Source: CAZEZY01 sp964516635 (GTDB lineage Bacteria > Pseudomonadota > Gammaproteobacteria > Burkholderiales > Burkholderiaceae_C). Taken from it: a stretch of DNA of 25,549 bases. The position numbers and the translations under genes are program-made. The notes under the pieces are model-generated. The model saw nothing but the letters and a program-made list of their open reading frames with translations, searched no databases and had not been told where the DNA came from. Positions 7,252 to 15,889 of the stretch are shown piece by piece. The stretch lies in the NCBI GenBank assembly GCA_964516635.1, contig CAZEZY010000017.1, positions 1 to 25,549 on the forward strand, in the 5' to 3' direction. Each line of letters starts with the position of its first letter. The stretch's first letter is position 1.

Positions 7252-7649
7252 CGGTAAATCGACTCCGGGTCTTTGAGGACGGGCTCCACGTGGTGCCAGC
7301 GCCCCCCCTGGGCATCGGCTTCGTATCGCTGGAAAAAGCAGCTGTGGCGACCGGTGTGGCAGGCAATGCCGGGTTCGTGGCCCAACTGGGTCACCTTGAG
7401 CAGCACCACATCGCTGTCGCAGTCCAGGCGGATGTCATGCACGGTCTGTACGTGCCCCGATTCCTCGCCCTTGAACCAGAGCTTGCCGCGTGAACGGCTG
7501 AAGTAGACGGCACGGCCGAGTTCAGCGGTTTTCTGCAAGGCCTCGCGGTTCATCCAGGCAAACATGAGGACGTCGCCGGTGGCCTGCTCCTGCGCGATCA
7601 CGGGCACCAATCCCTGTGCGTCCCATTTGACCTCGTCCAGCCAGTTCAT
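7248..7649 (-). CDS. hisI: Phosphoribosyl-AMP cyclohydrolase
   Basis: HisI opens the adenine ring of phosphoribosyl-AMP, step three of the pathway, and is a zinc enzyme. The start used is ATG 7647-7649, giving 133 residues. The reading frame stays open further upstream, but that extension overlaps hisF and looks noncoding. Metal sites are present: DCDSD (76-80) for magnesium and zinc, and CHTGRHSC (97-104), whose cysteines complete the zinc site. SRSRGKLWFKGEESGH (51-66) is another family block. It lies 10 bases after hisF and overlaps hisE by four. Confidence 0.97.
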   Translation of the reverse strand: MNWLDEVKWDAQGLVPVIAQEQATGDVLMFAWMNREALQKTAELGRAVYFSRSRGKLWFKGEESGHVQTVHDIRLDCDSDVVLLKVTQLGHEPGIACHTGRHSCFFQRYEADAQGGRWHHVEPVLKDPESIYR

Positions 7650-7659
7650 GCGTGCTCCT

Positions 7660-8460
<801 letters not shown>

Positions 8461-8473
8461 GGGTATCCGACTT

Positions 8474-9214
8474 TCAGCCGTTCAGTTCGTCAGCCAGTTT
8501 CTGTGCGGCTTCGAAATCCAGGTCGCCGCTGTAGATGGAGCGTCCGCAGATCACGCCTTCCACGCCCTCGTCTTCCACCGCGCACAACTGGCGGATGTCT
8601 TGCAGATTGGACAAGCCGCCTGAGGCAATCACAGGGATGGTCAGGGCCTGCGCCAGTTTCACCGTGGCCTCGATGTTGATGCCACTGAGCATGCCGTCAC
8701 GCCCGATGTCGGTGTAGACGATGGATTCCACGCCGTAATCCTCGAACTTCTTGCCCAGGTCCACCACCTCGTGACCCGTGAGCTTGCTCCAGCCATCGGT
8801 GGCCACCTTGCCGTCCTTGGCGTCCAGCCCCACGATGATGTGACCGGGGAAGGCCGTGCAGGCATCCTGCAGAAAGCCAGGATTCTTGACCGCCGCCGTT
8901 CCGATGATCACATAACGCAGACCGGCGTCCAGATAGCGCTCGATGGTGTCGAGGTCGCGGATGCCACCGCCGAGTTGAACATCCACCTCGTCGCCCACTT
9001 CCTTCAGGATGCCACGAATGGCGGCTTCGTTTTTGGGTTTGCCGGCAAAGGCGCCATTCAGATCCACCAGATGGACCCGGCGCGCGCCCTTGCTGACCCA
9101 GGTTCGGGCCATCGCGGCAGGATCATCTCCAAAAACGGTGGATTGCTCCATATCACCTTGTTTGAGGCGAACACATTGGCCGTCTTTCAAGTCAATGGCA
9201 GGAATCAGCAGCAT
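8474..9214 (-). CDS. hisA: ProFAR isomerase
   Basis: HisA isomerises ProFAR to PRFAR, step four of the pathway. The protein has 246 residues and the half-barrel symmetry of the family. Visible sites are catalytic Asp8 in IPAIDLKDG, Asp131 in IIVGLDAKDG, Asp169 in YTDIGRDGM, and the phosphate loops LGGGIRD (81-87) and ASGGLSN near the C-terminus. The start is ATG at 9212-9214, only 5 bases after the hisH stop. hisF follows after 13 bases. Confidence 0.97.
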   Translation of the reverse strand: MLLIPAIDLKDGQCVRLKQGDMEQSTVFGDDPAAMARTWVSKGARRVHLVDLNGAFAGKPKNEAAIRGILKEVGDEVDVQLGGGIRDLDTIERYLDAGLRYVIIGTAAVKNPGFLQDACTAFPGHIIVGLDAKDGKVATDGWSKLTGHEVVDLGKKFEDYGVESIVYTDIGRDGMLSGINIEATVKLAQALTIPVIASGGLSNLQDIRQLCAVEDEGVEGVICGRSIYSGDLDFEAAQKLADELNG

Positions 9215-9219
9215 GGCTT

Positions 9220-9885
9220 TCAGGGGTTCCAGTGAAGGAAGTTGCGGTACAACGCCAGTCCTTGATCGGCGCTCTTTTCGGGATGAAACTGGGTGGCGAA
9301 CAGATTGTCGCGTGCCACGGCACAGGTGAAGCGCTGGCCGTAGTCAGACTCGCCCACACTGTGCGCCGGGTTGGCCGTGCGGGCATAGAAGCTGTGCACG
9401 AAGTAGTAGTAGCTGCCCTCGGGTATGCCCTGCCACATCGGGTGCGCTCTGCCGCGACCCAGATCGTGAAACACCCGGTTCCAGCCCATCTGGGGCACCT
9501 TGTAGCGGCTGCCATCCGGCTGCCTCTGGCCCTCCAGACGGAAGCGCACCACTTCACCAGGGATCAGACCCAGGCCAGGTGTATCGCCCTCCTCGCTGTG
9601 ATCAAGCAGCATCTGCATGCCCACGCATACGCCAAACAAAGGCTTGGCGGCAGCGGCCTCCAGCACGGCATCGCGCAGACCATTGCGGGCCAGTTCAGCC
9701 ATGCAATCGGGCATTGCGCCCTGGCCAGGCAGCACCACGCGATGCGCATGGCGAACCGCTTTCGGATCGGACGTGACCACCACGTCCACATGATCCACGG
9801 CCGTCGCCGCGTGGATGACGGCCTGCGCCACGGAGCGAAGATTGCCCATGCCGTAATCGACCACGGCCACGGTCTGTCGGTTCAT
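9220..9885 (-). CDS. hisH: Imidazole glycerol phosphate synthase, glutaminase subunit
   Basis: HisH releases ammonia from glutamine and channels it to HisF. It is a class I glutamine amidotransferase with the triad Cys87 (GVCVGMQ), His201 and Glu203 (QFHPEKS). The oxyanion strand is present as PGQGAMPD (53-60). The start chosen is ATG 9883-9885 (MNRQTVAVVDYGMGNLRSVA), giving 221 residues. An in-frame TTG 21 bases upstream would add seven unconserved residues and has no better ribosome site. It lies 41 bases after hisB and 5 before hisA. Confidence 0.96.
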   Translation of the reverse strand: MNRQTVAVVDYGMGNLRSVAQAVIHAATAVDHVDVVVTSDPKAVRHAHRVVLPGQGAMPDCMAELARNGLRDAVLEAAAAKPLFGVCVGMQMLLDHSEEGDTPGLGLIPGEVVRFRLEGQRQPDGSRYKVPQMGWNRVFHDLGRGRAHPMWQGIPEGSYYYFVHSFYARTANPAHSVGESDYGQRFTCAVARDNLFATQFHPEKSADQGLALYRNFLHWNP

Positions 9886-9926
9886 TTTTGAAAACGGTTC
9901 AGGCAAACGGACACGGCGTCAGGAGG

Positions 9927-10523
9927 TTACAGGGAACCTTTGGTGGAGGGAATCACCCCGGCCTGTCGAGGGTCGAGCTCAAGCGCAACGCGCAAGGCCC
10001 GCGCAAACGCCTTGAAAATGGTTTCACACTGGTGATGGGCATTGACACCTTTGAGGTTGTCGATGTGCAAGGTCACGCCTGCGTGATTCGCAAAACCCTG
10101 AAAAAACTCGAATACCAGTTGGGTATCCAGCTGACCGATCATTCCGGCCGTGAATGATACATCCATGTGCAGACCCGGGCGACCCGAAAAGTCCACCACC
10201 ACGCGGCTCAATGCCTCATCCAGCGGCACATAGGCGTGACCATAGCGGCGAATCCCTTTCTTGTCGCCCACGGCTTGGGCCACCGCCTGACCCAGGGTGA
10301 TGCCGATGTCTTCGACCGTGTGGTGACCGTCGATGTGCAGATCGCCCTCACACTGTACCGTCAGGTCGATCAGCCCATGACGGGCAATCTGATCGAGCAT
10401 GTGGTCCAGAAAACCGATACCGCTCTGCAGAGCAGACTGACCGGTGCCATCCAGATGGACACGCACGGTGATGCGGGTTTCAAGGGTGTTGCGGGTGACT
10501 TCGGCTAGCCGCATGGAGGCCAT
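9927..10523 (-). CDS. hisB: Imidazoleglycerol-phosphate dehydratase (monofunctional)
   Basis: HisB dehydrates imidazole glycerol phosphate, step six of the pathway. The 198-residue protein is the single-function form without the N-terminal HisN phosphatase domain of enterobacteria. Manganese-binding motifs are intact: FLDHMLDQIARHG (38-50), DGHHTVED (65-72) and HHQCETIFKAFARAL (163-177). ATG 10521-10523 is used; ATG three codons later is equally possible, and neither has a strong ribosome site. This is now the first gene of its unit, because hisC upstream is flipped, so it needs its own promoter in the 77-base gap at 10524-10600. Confidence 0.96.
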   Translation of the reverse strand: MASMRLAEVTRNTLETRITVRVHLDGTGQSALQSGIGFLDHMLDQIARHGLIDLTVQCEGDLHIDGHHTVEDIGITLGQAVAQAVGDKKGIRRYGHAYVPLDEALSRVVVDFSGRPGLHMDVSFTAGMIGQLDTQLVFEFFQGFANHAGVTLHIDNLKGVNAHHQCETIFKAFARALRVALELDPRQAGVIPSTKGSL

Positions 10524-10600
10524 GTTTCATAGGATTGATCGGAGGGCCATGATACCATCCATGTCCCATACGGGCATCGTCTCACCCACCTCTCAAATCC
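10524..10600. promoter_or_regulatory. Divergent hisB/hisC control region
   Basis: These 77 bases separate the start codons of hisB (minus) and hisC (plus), so they should hold promoters for both unless read-through occurs. The minus strand has TATCAT (10550-10555, five of six matches to -10), but no good -35 lies 16-18 bases before it. The plus strand has TTGATC (10535-10540), a fair -35, without a matching -10. No clear ribosome site precedes either gene. The role is inferred mainly from gene orientation. Confidence 0.4.
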
Positions 10601-11677
10601 ATGAGCCGCTTCTGGAGTGCCGTCGTTCACGGCCTGACCCCATATGTGCCGGGCGAACAGCCCAAGCTGGACAACCTGGTCAAGCTCAACACCAACGAAC
10701 ACCCTTACGGCCCTTCGCCCAAGGCTCTGGAAGCGATCCGCCAGGCCACGTCGGACGCCTTGCGGCTCTACCCGGACCCGAACGCCGATGCGCTGAAATC
10801 CGCCCTGGCGCAACGTCACGGGGTGAAAGCGAACCAGGTGTTTGTGGGCAACGGTTCCGATGAAGTGCTGGCCCACGCTTTCCAGGCCTTGCTCAAGCAG
10901 GACCGGGCGTTGTGGTTCCCGGATGTCACTTACTCTTTTTATCCGGTGTACTGCGGTCTGTATGGCATCGAGCACCGTTTGGTGCCGCTGGCTGACGACT
11001 TCACCGTGCGAGTGGAGGATTACCTGCCCCATGACGAACGGCGGGCGGGCGCCATCATTTTTCCCAATCCGAATGCCCCCACGGGCCGTCTGCTGGCTCT
11101 GGATGCGGTGGAACGGATCGTTGCCGGCAACCCGGATGCCGTTGTGCTGGTTGACGAAGCTTATGTGGACTTTGGCGGAGACAGTGCCATCGCGCTCGTG
11201 GAGCGATACCCCAACCTGCTGGTGGTTCACACATTTTCGAAGAGTCGCTCTCTCGCCGGTCTTCGGGTCGGTTATGCCGTGGGCCACCCGGACCTGATCG
11301 AAGGACTGGAGCGGGTCAAGAACAGCTTCAACTCCTATCCGCTCGATCGACTCGCGCTGGCCGGTGCTGTCGCCTCTGTGGAAGACGAGGCCTTTTTTGC
11401 CGAGAGTTGCCGGAAAGTCATCCGCACGCGCACAGCCCTGGTAGAGCAGATGGAGAAACTCGGGTTTGACGTGCTGCCATCGGCGGCCAATTTCATCTTT
11501 GCCCGTCACCCTGCCCACCATGGAGCCCATCTGGCCGGGGCTCTGCGAGAACGCGCCATCGTGGTCCGTCATTTCAGGCAACCTCGAATCGACCCGTTTG
11601 TGCGGATCACCATCGGGACCGATGAGCAGTGTGCCATCCTGGTGGCTGCACTCAGAGACATCCTGAGCGGAGCCTGA
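10601..11677 (+). CDS. hisC: Histidinol-phosphate aminotransferase, inverted relative to the other his genes
   Basis: HisC moves an amino group from glutamate to imidazole acetol phosphate, step seven of the pathway. The 358-residue protein looks complete: KLNTNEHPYGPSP (28-40), NPNAPTG (156-162), DEAYVDF (185-191), and the PLP lysine K214 in TFSKSRSLAGLRVGY (211-225). The N-terminus MSRFWSAVVHGLTPYVPGEQ is typical. It is the only his gene here on the plus strand. It is divergent from hisB (77 bases) and converges with the peroxidase gene (14 bases between stops). There is no sign of decay, so it should be active from its own promoter. Confidence 0.97.
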   Translation: MSRFWSAVVHGLTPYVPGEQPKLDNLVKLNTNEHPYGPSPKALEAIRQATSDALRLYPDPNADALKSALAQRHGVKANQVFVGNGSDEVLAHAFQALLKQDRALWFPDVTYSFYPVYCGLYGIEHRLVPLADDFTVRVEDYLPHDERRAGAIIFPNPNAPTGRLLALDAVERIVAGNPDAVVLVDEAYVDFGGDSAIALVERYPNLLVVHTFSKSRSLAGLRVGYAVGHPDLIEGLERVKNSFNSYPLDRLALAGAVASVEDEAFFAESCRKVIRTRTALVEQMEKLGFDVLPSAANFIFARHPAHHGAHLAGALRERAIVVRHFRQPRIDPFVRITIGTDEQCAILVAALRDILSGA

Positions 11678-11691
11678 ATCGGCCTCAACGA

Positions 11692-12336
11692 TCAGGGATG
11701 GCGACGAGAAAGCTGCTCCTGAACGGCTGCCAGCAACCGTCGATCCGTCGGACTCGTGGTGCTGCCAAAGGCAGCCACCACCCGTCCGTCACGGCCAATC
11801 AGGTATTTGTAGAAGTTCCAGCGCGGGGTGACCCCGGTCTGCTGGGCCAGCTGTTTGTAAAAAGGTGAGGCATCAGTCCCACGAACCGAGCTTTTGGCAA
11901 ACATCGGAAACTGCACACCGAACGTGTTGGCACAGAACTCGGCGATTTCCTCATTGCTCTTTTTTTCCTGAAAGAAATCACCTGAAGGAAAGCCAAGCAC
12001 CACCAGCCCCCGATCCTTGAATCGGGCATGCAGGTCTTCCAGTCCTTTGTACTGATTGGTGAATCCGCAATAACTGGCCGTGTTCACCACCAGCAAGACT
12101 TTGCCACTGTATTGGCACAGTGACTGGGGTTTCTCGTCCTGCAGTCGGGGAAAGGTGTGGTTGAGCAAAGACGGGCAGTGGCCAGTGGAAGCCGCGGCCG
12201 GGTCTGAAGCGCTGGTCGCCCAGGTGGAGGAAGCGGTCAGTAATCCGAGAGCGGCCAGTGTACCGACCGGCCATGACACCAGCCGACGCCGAAAAGACGA
12301 ACAAAGCGGCCACATCGATAAGAACCGAACAGACAT
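11692..12336 (-). CDS. Secreted glutathione-peroxidase-family thiol peroxidase
   Basis: This is a 214-residue peroxide reductase of the cysteine type. Peroxidatic Cys90 lies in NTASYCGFTNQY, and Cys135 (AEFCANTFG) aligns with the resolving cysteine of thioredoxin-dependent Gpx enzymes. RWNFYKYLI (172-180) gives the tryptophan and asparagine of the active site. The usual C-N-Q-F block reads SGDF (118-121), so the catalytic glutamine is replaced by Asp120. An N-terminal signal is visible: FRRRLV (15-20), then a hydrophobic stretch and probable cleavage near STWA. It is Sec or possibly Tat dependent. The start is ATG 12334-12336 behind a strong AGGAGG four bases upstream; a longer open frame would overlap hisD. 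It lies 13 bases after hisD, an unusual place for this family. Confidence 0.9.
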   Translation of the reverse strand: MSVRFLSMWPLCSSFRRRLVSWPVGTLAALGLLTASSTWATSASDPAAASTGHCPSLLNHTFPRLQDEKPQSLCQYSGKVLLVVNTASYCGFTNQYKGLEDLHARFKDRGLVVLGFPSGDFFQEKKSNEEIAEFCANTFGVQFPMFAKSSVRGTDASPFYKQLAQQTGVTPRWNFYKYLIGRDGRVVAAFGSTTSPTDRRLLAAVQEQLSRRHP

Positions 12337-12343
12337 GGAACCT

Positions 12344-12359
12344 CCTGCATCACCGCAGG
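12344..12359 (-). promoter_or_regulatory. Small hairpin across the hisD stop and the peroxidase ribosome site
   Basis: The minus strand reads CCTGC-GGTGAT-GCAGG: a five-base-pair stem whose loop holds the hisD TGA. Its right arm overlaps the start of the AGGAGG of the next gene. Ribosomes finishing hisD would open it, which would couple the two genes. The stem is short, so a chance occurrence is quite possible. Confidence 0.25.
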
Positions 12360-13675
12360 CGCATTTCCGCTGCACGGGCATGCGCCTGCAAGCCTTCACC
12401 GTGGGCAAGCACCGATGCAATCCGACCCAGTTTCTGCGCACCGGTTTCGCTGACTTCGATCAGGCTACTGCGTTTTTGAAAATCATACACCCCCAATGGA
12501 CTTGAGAAACGGGCTGTGCCACTGGTCGGCAGCACGTGGTTGGGCCCTGCACAATAGTCCCCCAGGCTTTCACTGGTATAGGCACCCAGGAAGATGGCGC
12601 CTGCATGCCTGAGCAGCGGCTCCCAGCGATGAGGCTCCCGGCTCGAGACCTCCAGGTGCTCGGGGGCAATCCGGTTGCTGATGGCGCAAGCCTCCTCCAT
12701 GCTGCGAGTGAGGATGAGAGCACCCCTTCCACTCAGGCTTCTGGCAATGATGTCGGCGCGAGGCATGGTGGGTAACAGGCGGTCGATCGCGGCCTGGACC
12801 TCGTCCAGGTAAGCCGCAACCGGGCACAAAAGAATCGATTGGGCCAGTTCGTCGTGTTCGGCCTGGCTGAACAGATCCATGGCGACCCAGTCGGCGGGGG
12901 TGGTGCCATCGGCGAGCACCAGTATCTCGCTGGGGCCAGCGATCATGTCAATGCCCACGGTGCCAAACACATGCTTTTTGGCACTGGCCACGTAAGCGTT
13001 GCCGGGGCCGGTGATCTTGTCCACCTTGGGCACGGTGGAGGTGCCATACGCCAGCGCAGCCACGGCCTGAGCCCCGCCAATCGTGAAAGCACGGCTGACG
13101 CCAGCCACGTAGGCCGCTGCCAGCACCAGGGGGTTTTTCTCTCCGCGCGGGGTAGGGACCACCATGATGATTTCCGGCACACCTGCCACGTGGGCAGGAA
13201 TGGCATTCATCAGCACGGAAGAAGGGTAAGCGGCCTTGCCTCCGGGCACATAGATGCCCACCCGGTCCAGAGGCGACACTTTCTGACCCAGCAAAGAGCC
13301 ATCTTCATCGCGGTAGGCCCAACTTTCACCGCTGGCTTTCTTCTGTGCCTCATGGTAGCGGCGCACCCGGTCGGCCGCCTGCTGCAGCGCTTCGCGCTGG
13401 TCGTCCGGCAGGCTTTCGAAAGCGTCCTTCAACTCGGCCTGGGTCAGTTCGAGAGCAGCCAGGCTTAAGGCGCTGAGGCCGTCAAAGCGCTGGGTGTAGT
13501 CCAGCACAGCGGCATCACCGCGCCCTTTCACATCGGCCAGGATATCCGCCACACGCTGTTCGATGGCCACATCCGTTTCCGACGACCAGTGCAGTCGCTG
13601 CTGGAATCGAACCTCGAAGTCGGCTTCGGCGGTGTTCAGTCGCCATGGGGCGGCCTGAATGCTGCGACTCGTCAT
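12350..13675 (-). CDS. hisD: Histidinol dehydrogenase
   Basis: HisD performs the last two oxidations, histidinol to histidine, with NAD and zinc. The start is ATG 13673-13675, which overlaps the hisG stop in an ATGA and gives 441 residues, normal for the family; the longer open frame upstream is the hisG shadow. Signatures include the mid-protein block GPGNAYVASAKKHVFG, followed by GIDMIAGPSEILVLADG, and later IAPEHLE and GPNHVLPTSGTARF. The protein ends LQAHARAAEMRLR. It is the last gene of the mla-murA-hisGD run that keeps the usual his order; the peroxidase gene follows after 13 bases in place of hisC. Confidence 0.97.
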   Translation of the reverse strand: MTSRSIQAAPWRLNTAEADFEVRFQQRLHWSSETDVAIEQRVADILADVKGRGDAAVLDYTQRFDGLSALSLAALELTQAELKDAFESLPDDQREALQQAADRVRRYHEAQKKASGESWAYRDEDGSLLGQKVSPLDRVGIYVPGGKAAYPSSVLMNAIPAHVAGVPEIIMVVPTPRGEKNPLVLAAAYVAGVSRAFTIGGAQAVAALAYGTSTVPKVDKITGPGNAYVASAKKHVFGTVGIDMIAGPSEILVLADGTTPADWVAMDLFSQAEHDELAQSILLCPVAAYLDEVQAAIDRLLPTMPRADIIARSLSGRGALILTRSMEEACAISNRIAPEHLEVSSREPHRWEPLLRHAGAIFLGAYTSESLGDYCAGPNHVLPTSGTARFSSPLGVYDFQKRSSLIEVSETGAQKLGRIASVLAHGEGLQAHARAAEMRLR

Positions 13676-14358
13676 GCCACCACTCCCTGGGGCTCGCTGG
13701 CCCGGGCAAACGCCTCCAGAATCGGTCGAAGGGCTTCGCGCTTGACCTTCAGAGCCGTCTGATTCACGACCAGACGAGAAGAAATGTCCATGATGCGCTC
13801 CACTTCGACCAGGTGGTTCGCCTTGAGCGTGTTTCCGGTGGACACCAGATCGACGATGGCGTCGGCCAGACCGGTGAGCGGGGCCAGCTCCATGCTGCCA
13901 TAGAGCTTGATCAGGTCTGCATGCACGCCCTTGGTGGCAAAGAACTCGCGCGCGATGGCCACGTATTTGGTCGCCACCTTGAGTCGGGCACCCTGCCGAA
14001 CCGCACGGACATAGTCGAAATCGGCGCGCACGGCCACGCTCATGCGGCATCGGGCAATCCCCAGATCCAGCGGCTGGTAGAGGCCCACGTTGCCGGCTCC
14101 GCCCCACTCGGCCTCGTGCTCCAGCAAGGTGTCCTTGCCGCAAACGCCCAGGTCAGCCCCACCATACTGCACGTAGGTGGGCACATCGGAGGCACGCACC
14201 AGCACCACCCGCACATCGGGACGATTGGTTGGCAGGATGAGCTTGCGCGATGTGTCCGGGTCTTCCATCACCTCAATGCCCGCTGCGGCCAGCAATGGCA
14301 GGGTCTCTTCGAAAATGCGGCCCTTGGACAGGGCCAGGGTCAACTGGGTGGCACTCAT
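13672..14358 (-). CDS. hisG: ATP phosphoribosyltransferase, short form
   Basis: HisG condenses ATP with PRPP, the first and controlled step of histidine synthesis. The 228-residue protein is the short form (HisG-S): it has the catalytic domains with TLALSKGRIFEETLP (7-21), GADLGVCGKDTL (67-78) and the PRPP loop ADAIVDLVSTGNTL (165-178). It lacks the C-terminal regulatory domain. By established knowledge, this form works as a complex with HisZ, which is not in this window. Its ATG overlaps the murA stop in an ATGA, with AAAGG as a ribosome site inside murA. It overlaps hisD by four bases. Confidence 0.97.
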   Translation of the reverse strand: MSATQLTLALSKGRIFEETLPLLAAAGIEVMEDPDTSRKLILPTNRPDVRVVLVRASDVPTYVQYGGADLGVCGKDTLLEHEAEWGGAGNVGLYQPLDLGIARCRMSVAVRADFDYVRAVRQGARLKVATKYVAIAREFFATKGVHADLIKLYGSMELAPLTGLADAIVDLVSTGNTLKANHLVEVERIMDISSRLVVNQTALKVKREALRPILEAFARASEPQGVVA

Positions 14359-15629
14359 GAGAGCCTTTCGATATCGGCGCCCAGGGCGCGCAGCTTCACT
14401 TCCATCTGGTCATAGCCTCGATCCAGATGGTAGATGCGATCCACCACCGTTTCGCCTTCAGCCACCAGACCGGCAATCACCAGACTGGCGGACGCCCGGA
14501 GATCGGTCGCCATGACCGTTGCCCCTGACAACCGTTCGACACCTTCCACCAGGGCGACACGGCCATCGATGTGGATGCGGGCACCCAGACGCTGAAGTTC
14601 CTGCACATGCATGAAGCGGTTTTCGAAAATCGTCTCGGTCACGCTGCTGGCCCCTTGCGACACGGCGTTCAGTGCCATGAACTGGGCCTGCATGTCGGTG
14701 GGAAACCCCGGGTACTCGGTCGTGCGAAAGGTCTGTGCGCGCAAGGCCGCCGCACCCGGCGAAGTGACCCTCAGCCCCTCCTGACGCTCTTCCACCGTGA
14801 CACCTGCATCGCGAAGTTTGTCAATGACCGCATCCAGGTGATCGCCACGGGCATGGTGCAACAGGGCATCGCCACCGGTGGCCGCAACCGCACACAGGAA
14901 AGTGCCGGCCTCGATCCGGTCTGCCACGACAGAATGGTCACATCCATCAAGTCGGTCGACCCCCTGGATACGAATCCGGCTGGTTCCATGACCCTCGATC
15001 CTGGCGCCCATCCGGATCAGCATCTCGGCGAGATCGGTCACCTCGGGCTCCTGTGCGGCATTTTCCAGAATGGTCTCACCCTGAGCCAGCGCCGCCGCCA
15101 TCATGAAATTCTCGGTCCCGGTCACGGTGATCATGTCGGTGGCAATGCGGGCGCCCTTCAGACGGGCCTGCCCGGCTGGCAACCTGGCCACCATGTAGCC
15201 GTGTTCGACCACGATCTCGGCCCCCATGGACTGCAACCCCTTGATGTGCTGATCCACCGGTCGGGAACCGATGGCGCAACCGCCAGGCAAGGACACCTTG
15301 GCCCGGCCAAATCGGGCCAGCAAGGGCCCCAGAACCAAGACGGACGCACGCATGGTCTTGACCAGATCGTAGGGGGCGACTGGATCAACCGGGTCGGCGG
15401 CATGCAGCGTCAACCCACCTCGCTCGCCGTGCACCTGGGTCAGAACGCCCATGTTTTCGAGCAGTTTGCGCATCGTCGCCACGTCTCGCAAGCGCGGGAC
15501 ATTGCGCAGCATCACCGGCTGGTCGGTGAGCAAGGCTGCACAGAGCTCGGGAAGCGCCGCATTTTTGGCGCCTGAAACGGTGATGTCGCCCTGCAGGCGG
15601 ACACCTCCCCGGATGCGCAATTGATCCAT
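14355..15629 (-). CDS. murA: UDP-N-acetylglucosamine 1-carboxyvinyltransferase
   Basis: MurA transfers enolpyruvate from PEP to UDP-GlcNAc, the first committed step of peptidoglycan synthesis. It has 424 residues, normal for the family. Lys22 (SGAKNAALPE, 19-28) and catalytic Cys118 (LPGGCAIGSRPVDQHI, 114-129) are present; the cysteine version is the fosfomycin-sensitive type. The C-terminal domain carries FRTTEYPGFPTDMQAQFM (about 302-319). The start is ATG 15627-15629, 9 bases after ibaG, and its stop overlaps hisG. The ibaG-murA neighbourhood is the same as in E. coli. Confidence 0.97.
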   Translation of the reverse strand: MDQLRIRGGVRLQGDITVSGAKNAALPELCAALLTDQPVMLRNVPRLRDVATMRKLLENMGVLTQVHGERGGLTLHAADPVDPVAPYDLVKTMRASVLVLGPLLARFGRAKVSLPGGCAIGSRPVDQHIKGLQSMGAEIVVEHGYMVARLPAGQARLKGARIATDMITVTGTENFMMAAALAQGETILENAAQEPEVTDLAEMLIRMGARIEGHGTSRIRIQGVDRLDGCDHSVVADRIEAGTFLCAVAATGGDALLHHARGDHLDAVIDKLRDAGVTVEERQEGLRVTSPGAAALRAQTFRTTEYPGFPTDMQAQFMALNAVSQGASSVTETIFENRFMHVQELQRLGARIHIDGRVALVEGVERLSGATVMATDLRASASLVIAGLVAEGETVVDRIYHLDRGYDQMEVKLRALGADIERLS

Positions 15630-15638
15630 GGATGTGAC

Positions 15639-15878
15639 TCAGTGTTGGCTGGCCCATTCGGCCGGCGTATGGGTTTTCATCGACAGGGCGTGCACCTCGT
15701 CGGTCTGGATGCGTTGGCCCAGGGTGGCGTACACCATCTGGTGACGCTGGATCAGACGCCTGCCCTCGAAGGCTGACGAGACGATCACAGCCGCCCAGTG
15801 ACGTCCGTCACCCGAGACCTCCACATGGTCGCAAGGGAGGCCCTGCGCAATCAGTTTCTGCAGTTCTTCAGCGGTCAT
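15639..15878 (-). CDS. ibaG: BolA-family protein, IbaG-like
   Basis: This is a 79-residue BolA/IbaG protein. The family works with monothiol glutaredoxins in iron-sulfur cluster handling. The fold is recognisable from the start MTAEELQKLIAQGL, the core HVEVSGDGRHWAAVIVSSAF (18-37) and the loop LIQRHQMVYATLG (42-54) with the conserved histidine. The end is EVHALSMKTHTPAEW. The start is ATG 15876-15878; the frame is open further upstream only as a shadow of the permease gene. The position directly before murA and after a mla cluster matches ibaG (yrbA) in E. coli, which is why I prefer IbaG over BolA proper. Confidence 0.92.
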   Translation of the reverse strand: MTAEELQKLIAQGLPCDHVEVSGDGRHWAAVIVSSAFEGRRLIQRHQMVYATLGQRIQTDEVHALSMKTHTPAEWASQH

Positions 15879-15889
15879 CGATAAGGCTT

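Noticed and set aside
10505..11581. 358-codon open frame on the minus strand across hisC
   Set aside because: It would restore a minus-strand gene at this place, but the plus-strand frame is an intact HisC with all active-site motifs, and this antisense product matches nothing I know.
12337..12441. N-terminal extension of the peroxidase frame
   Set aside because: It overlaps the end of hisD, whereas the ATG at 12336 has a strong AGGAGG and begins a plausible signal peptide.
13676..14143. N-terminal extension of the hisD frame by about 156 codons
   Set aside because: The extension overlaps hisG in another frame and has a shadow-like composition. ATG 13675 overlaps the hisG stop and gives the standard HisD length.
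14571..15575. 334-codon open frame on the plus strand across murA
   Set aside because: It is antisense to a complete MurA and has no recognisable protein features.
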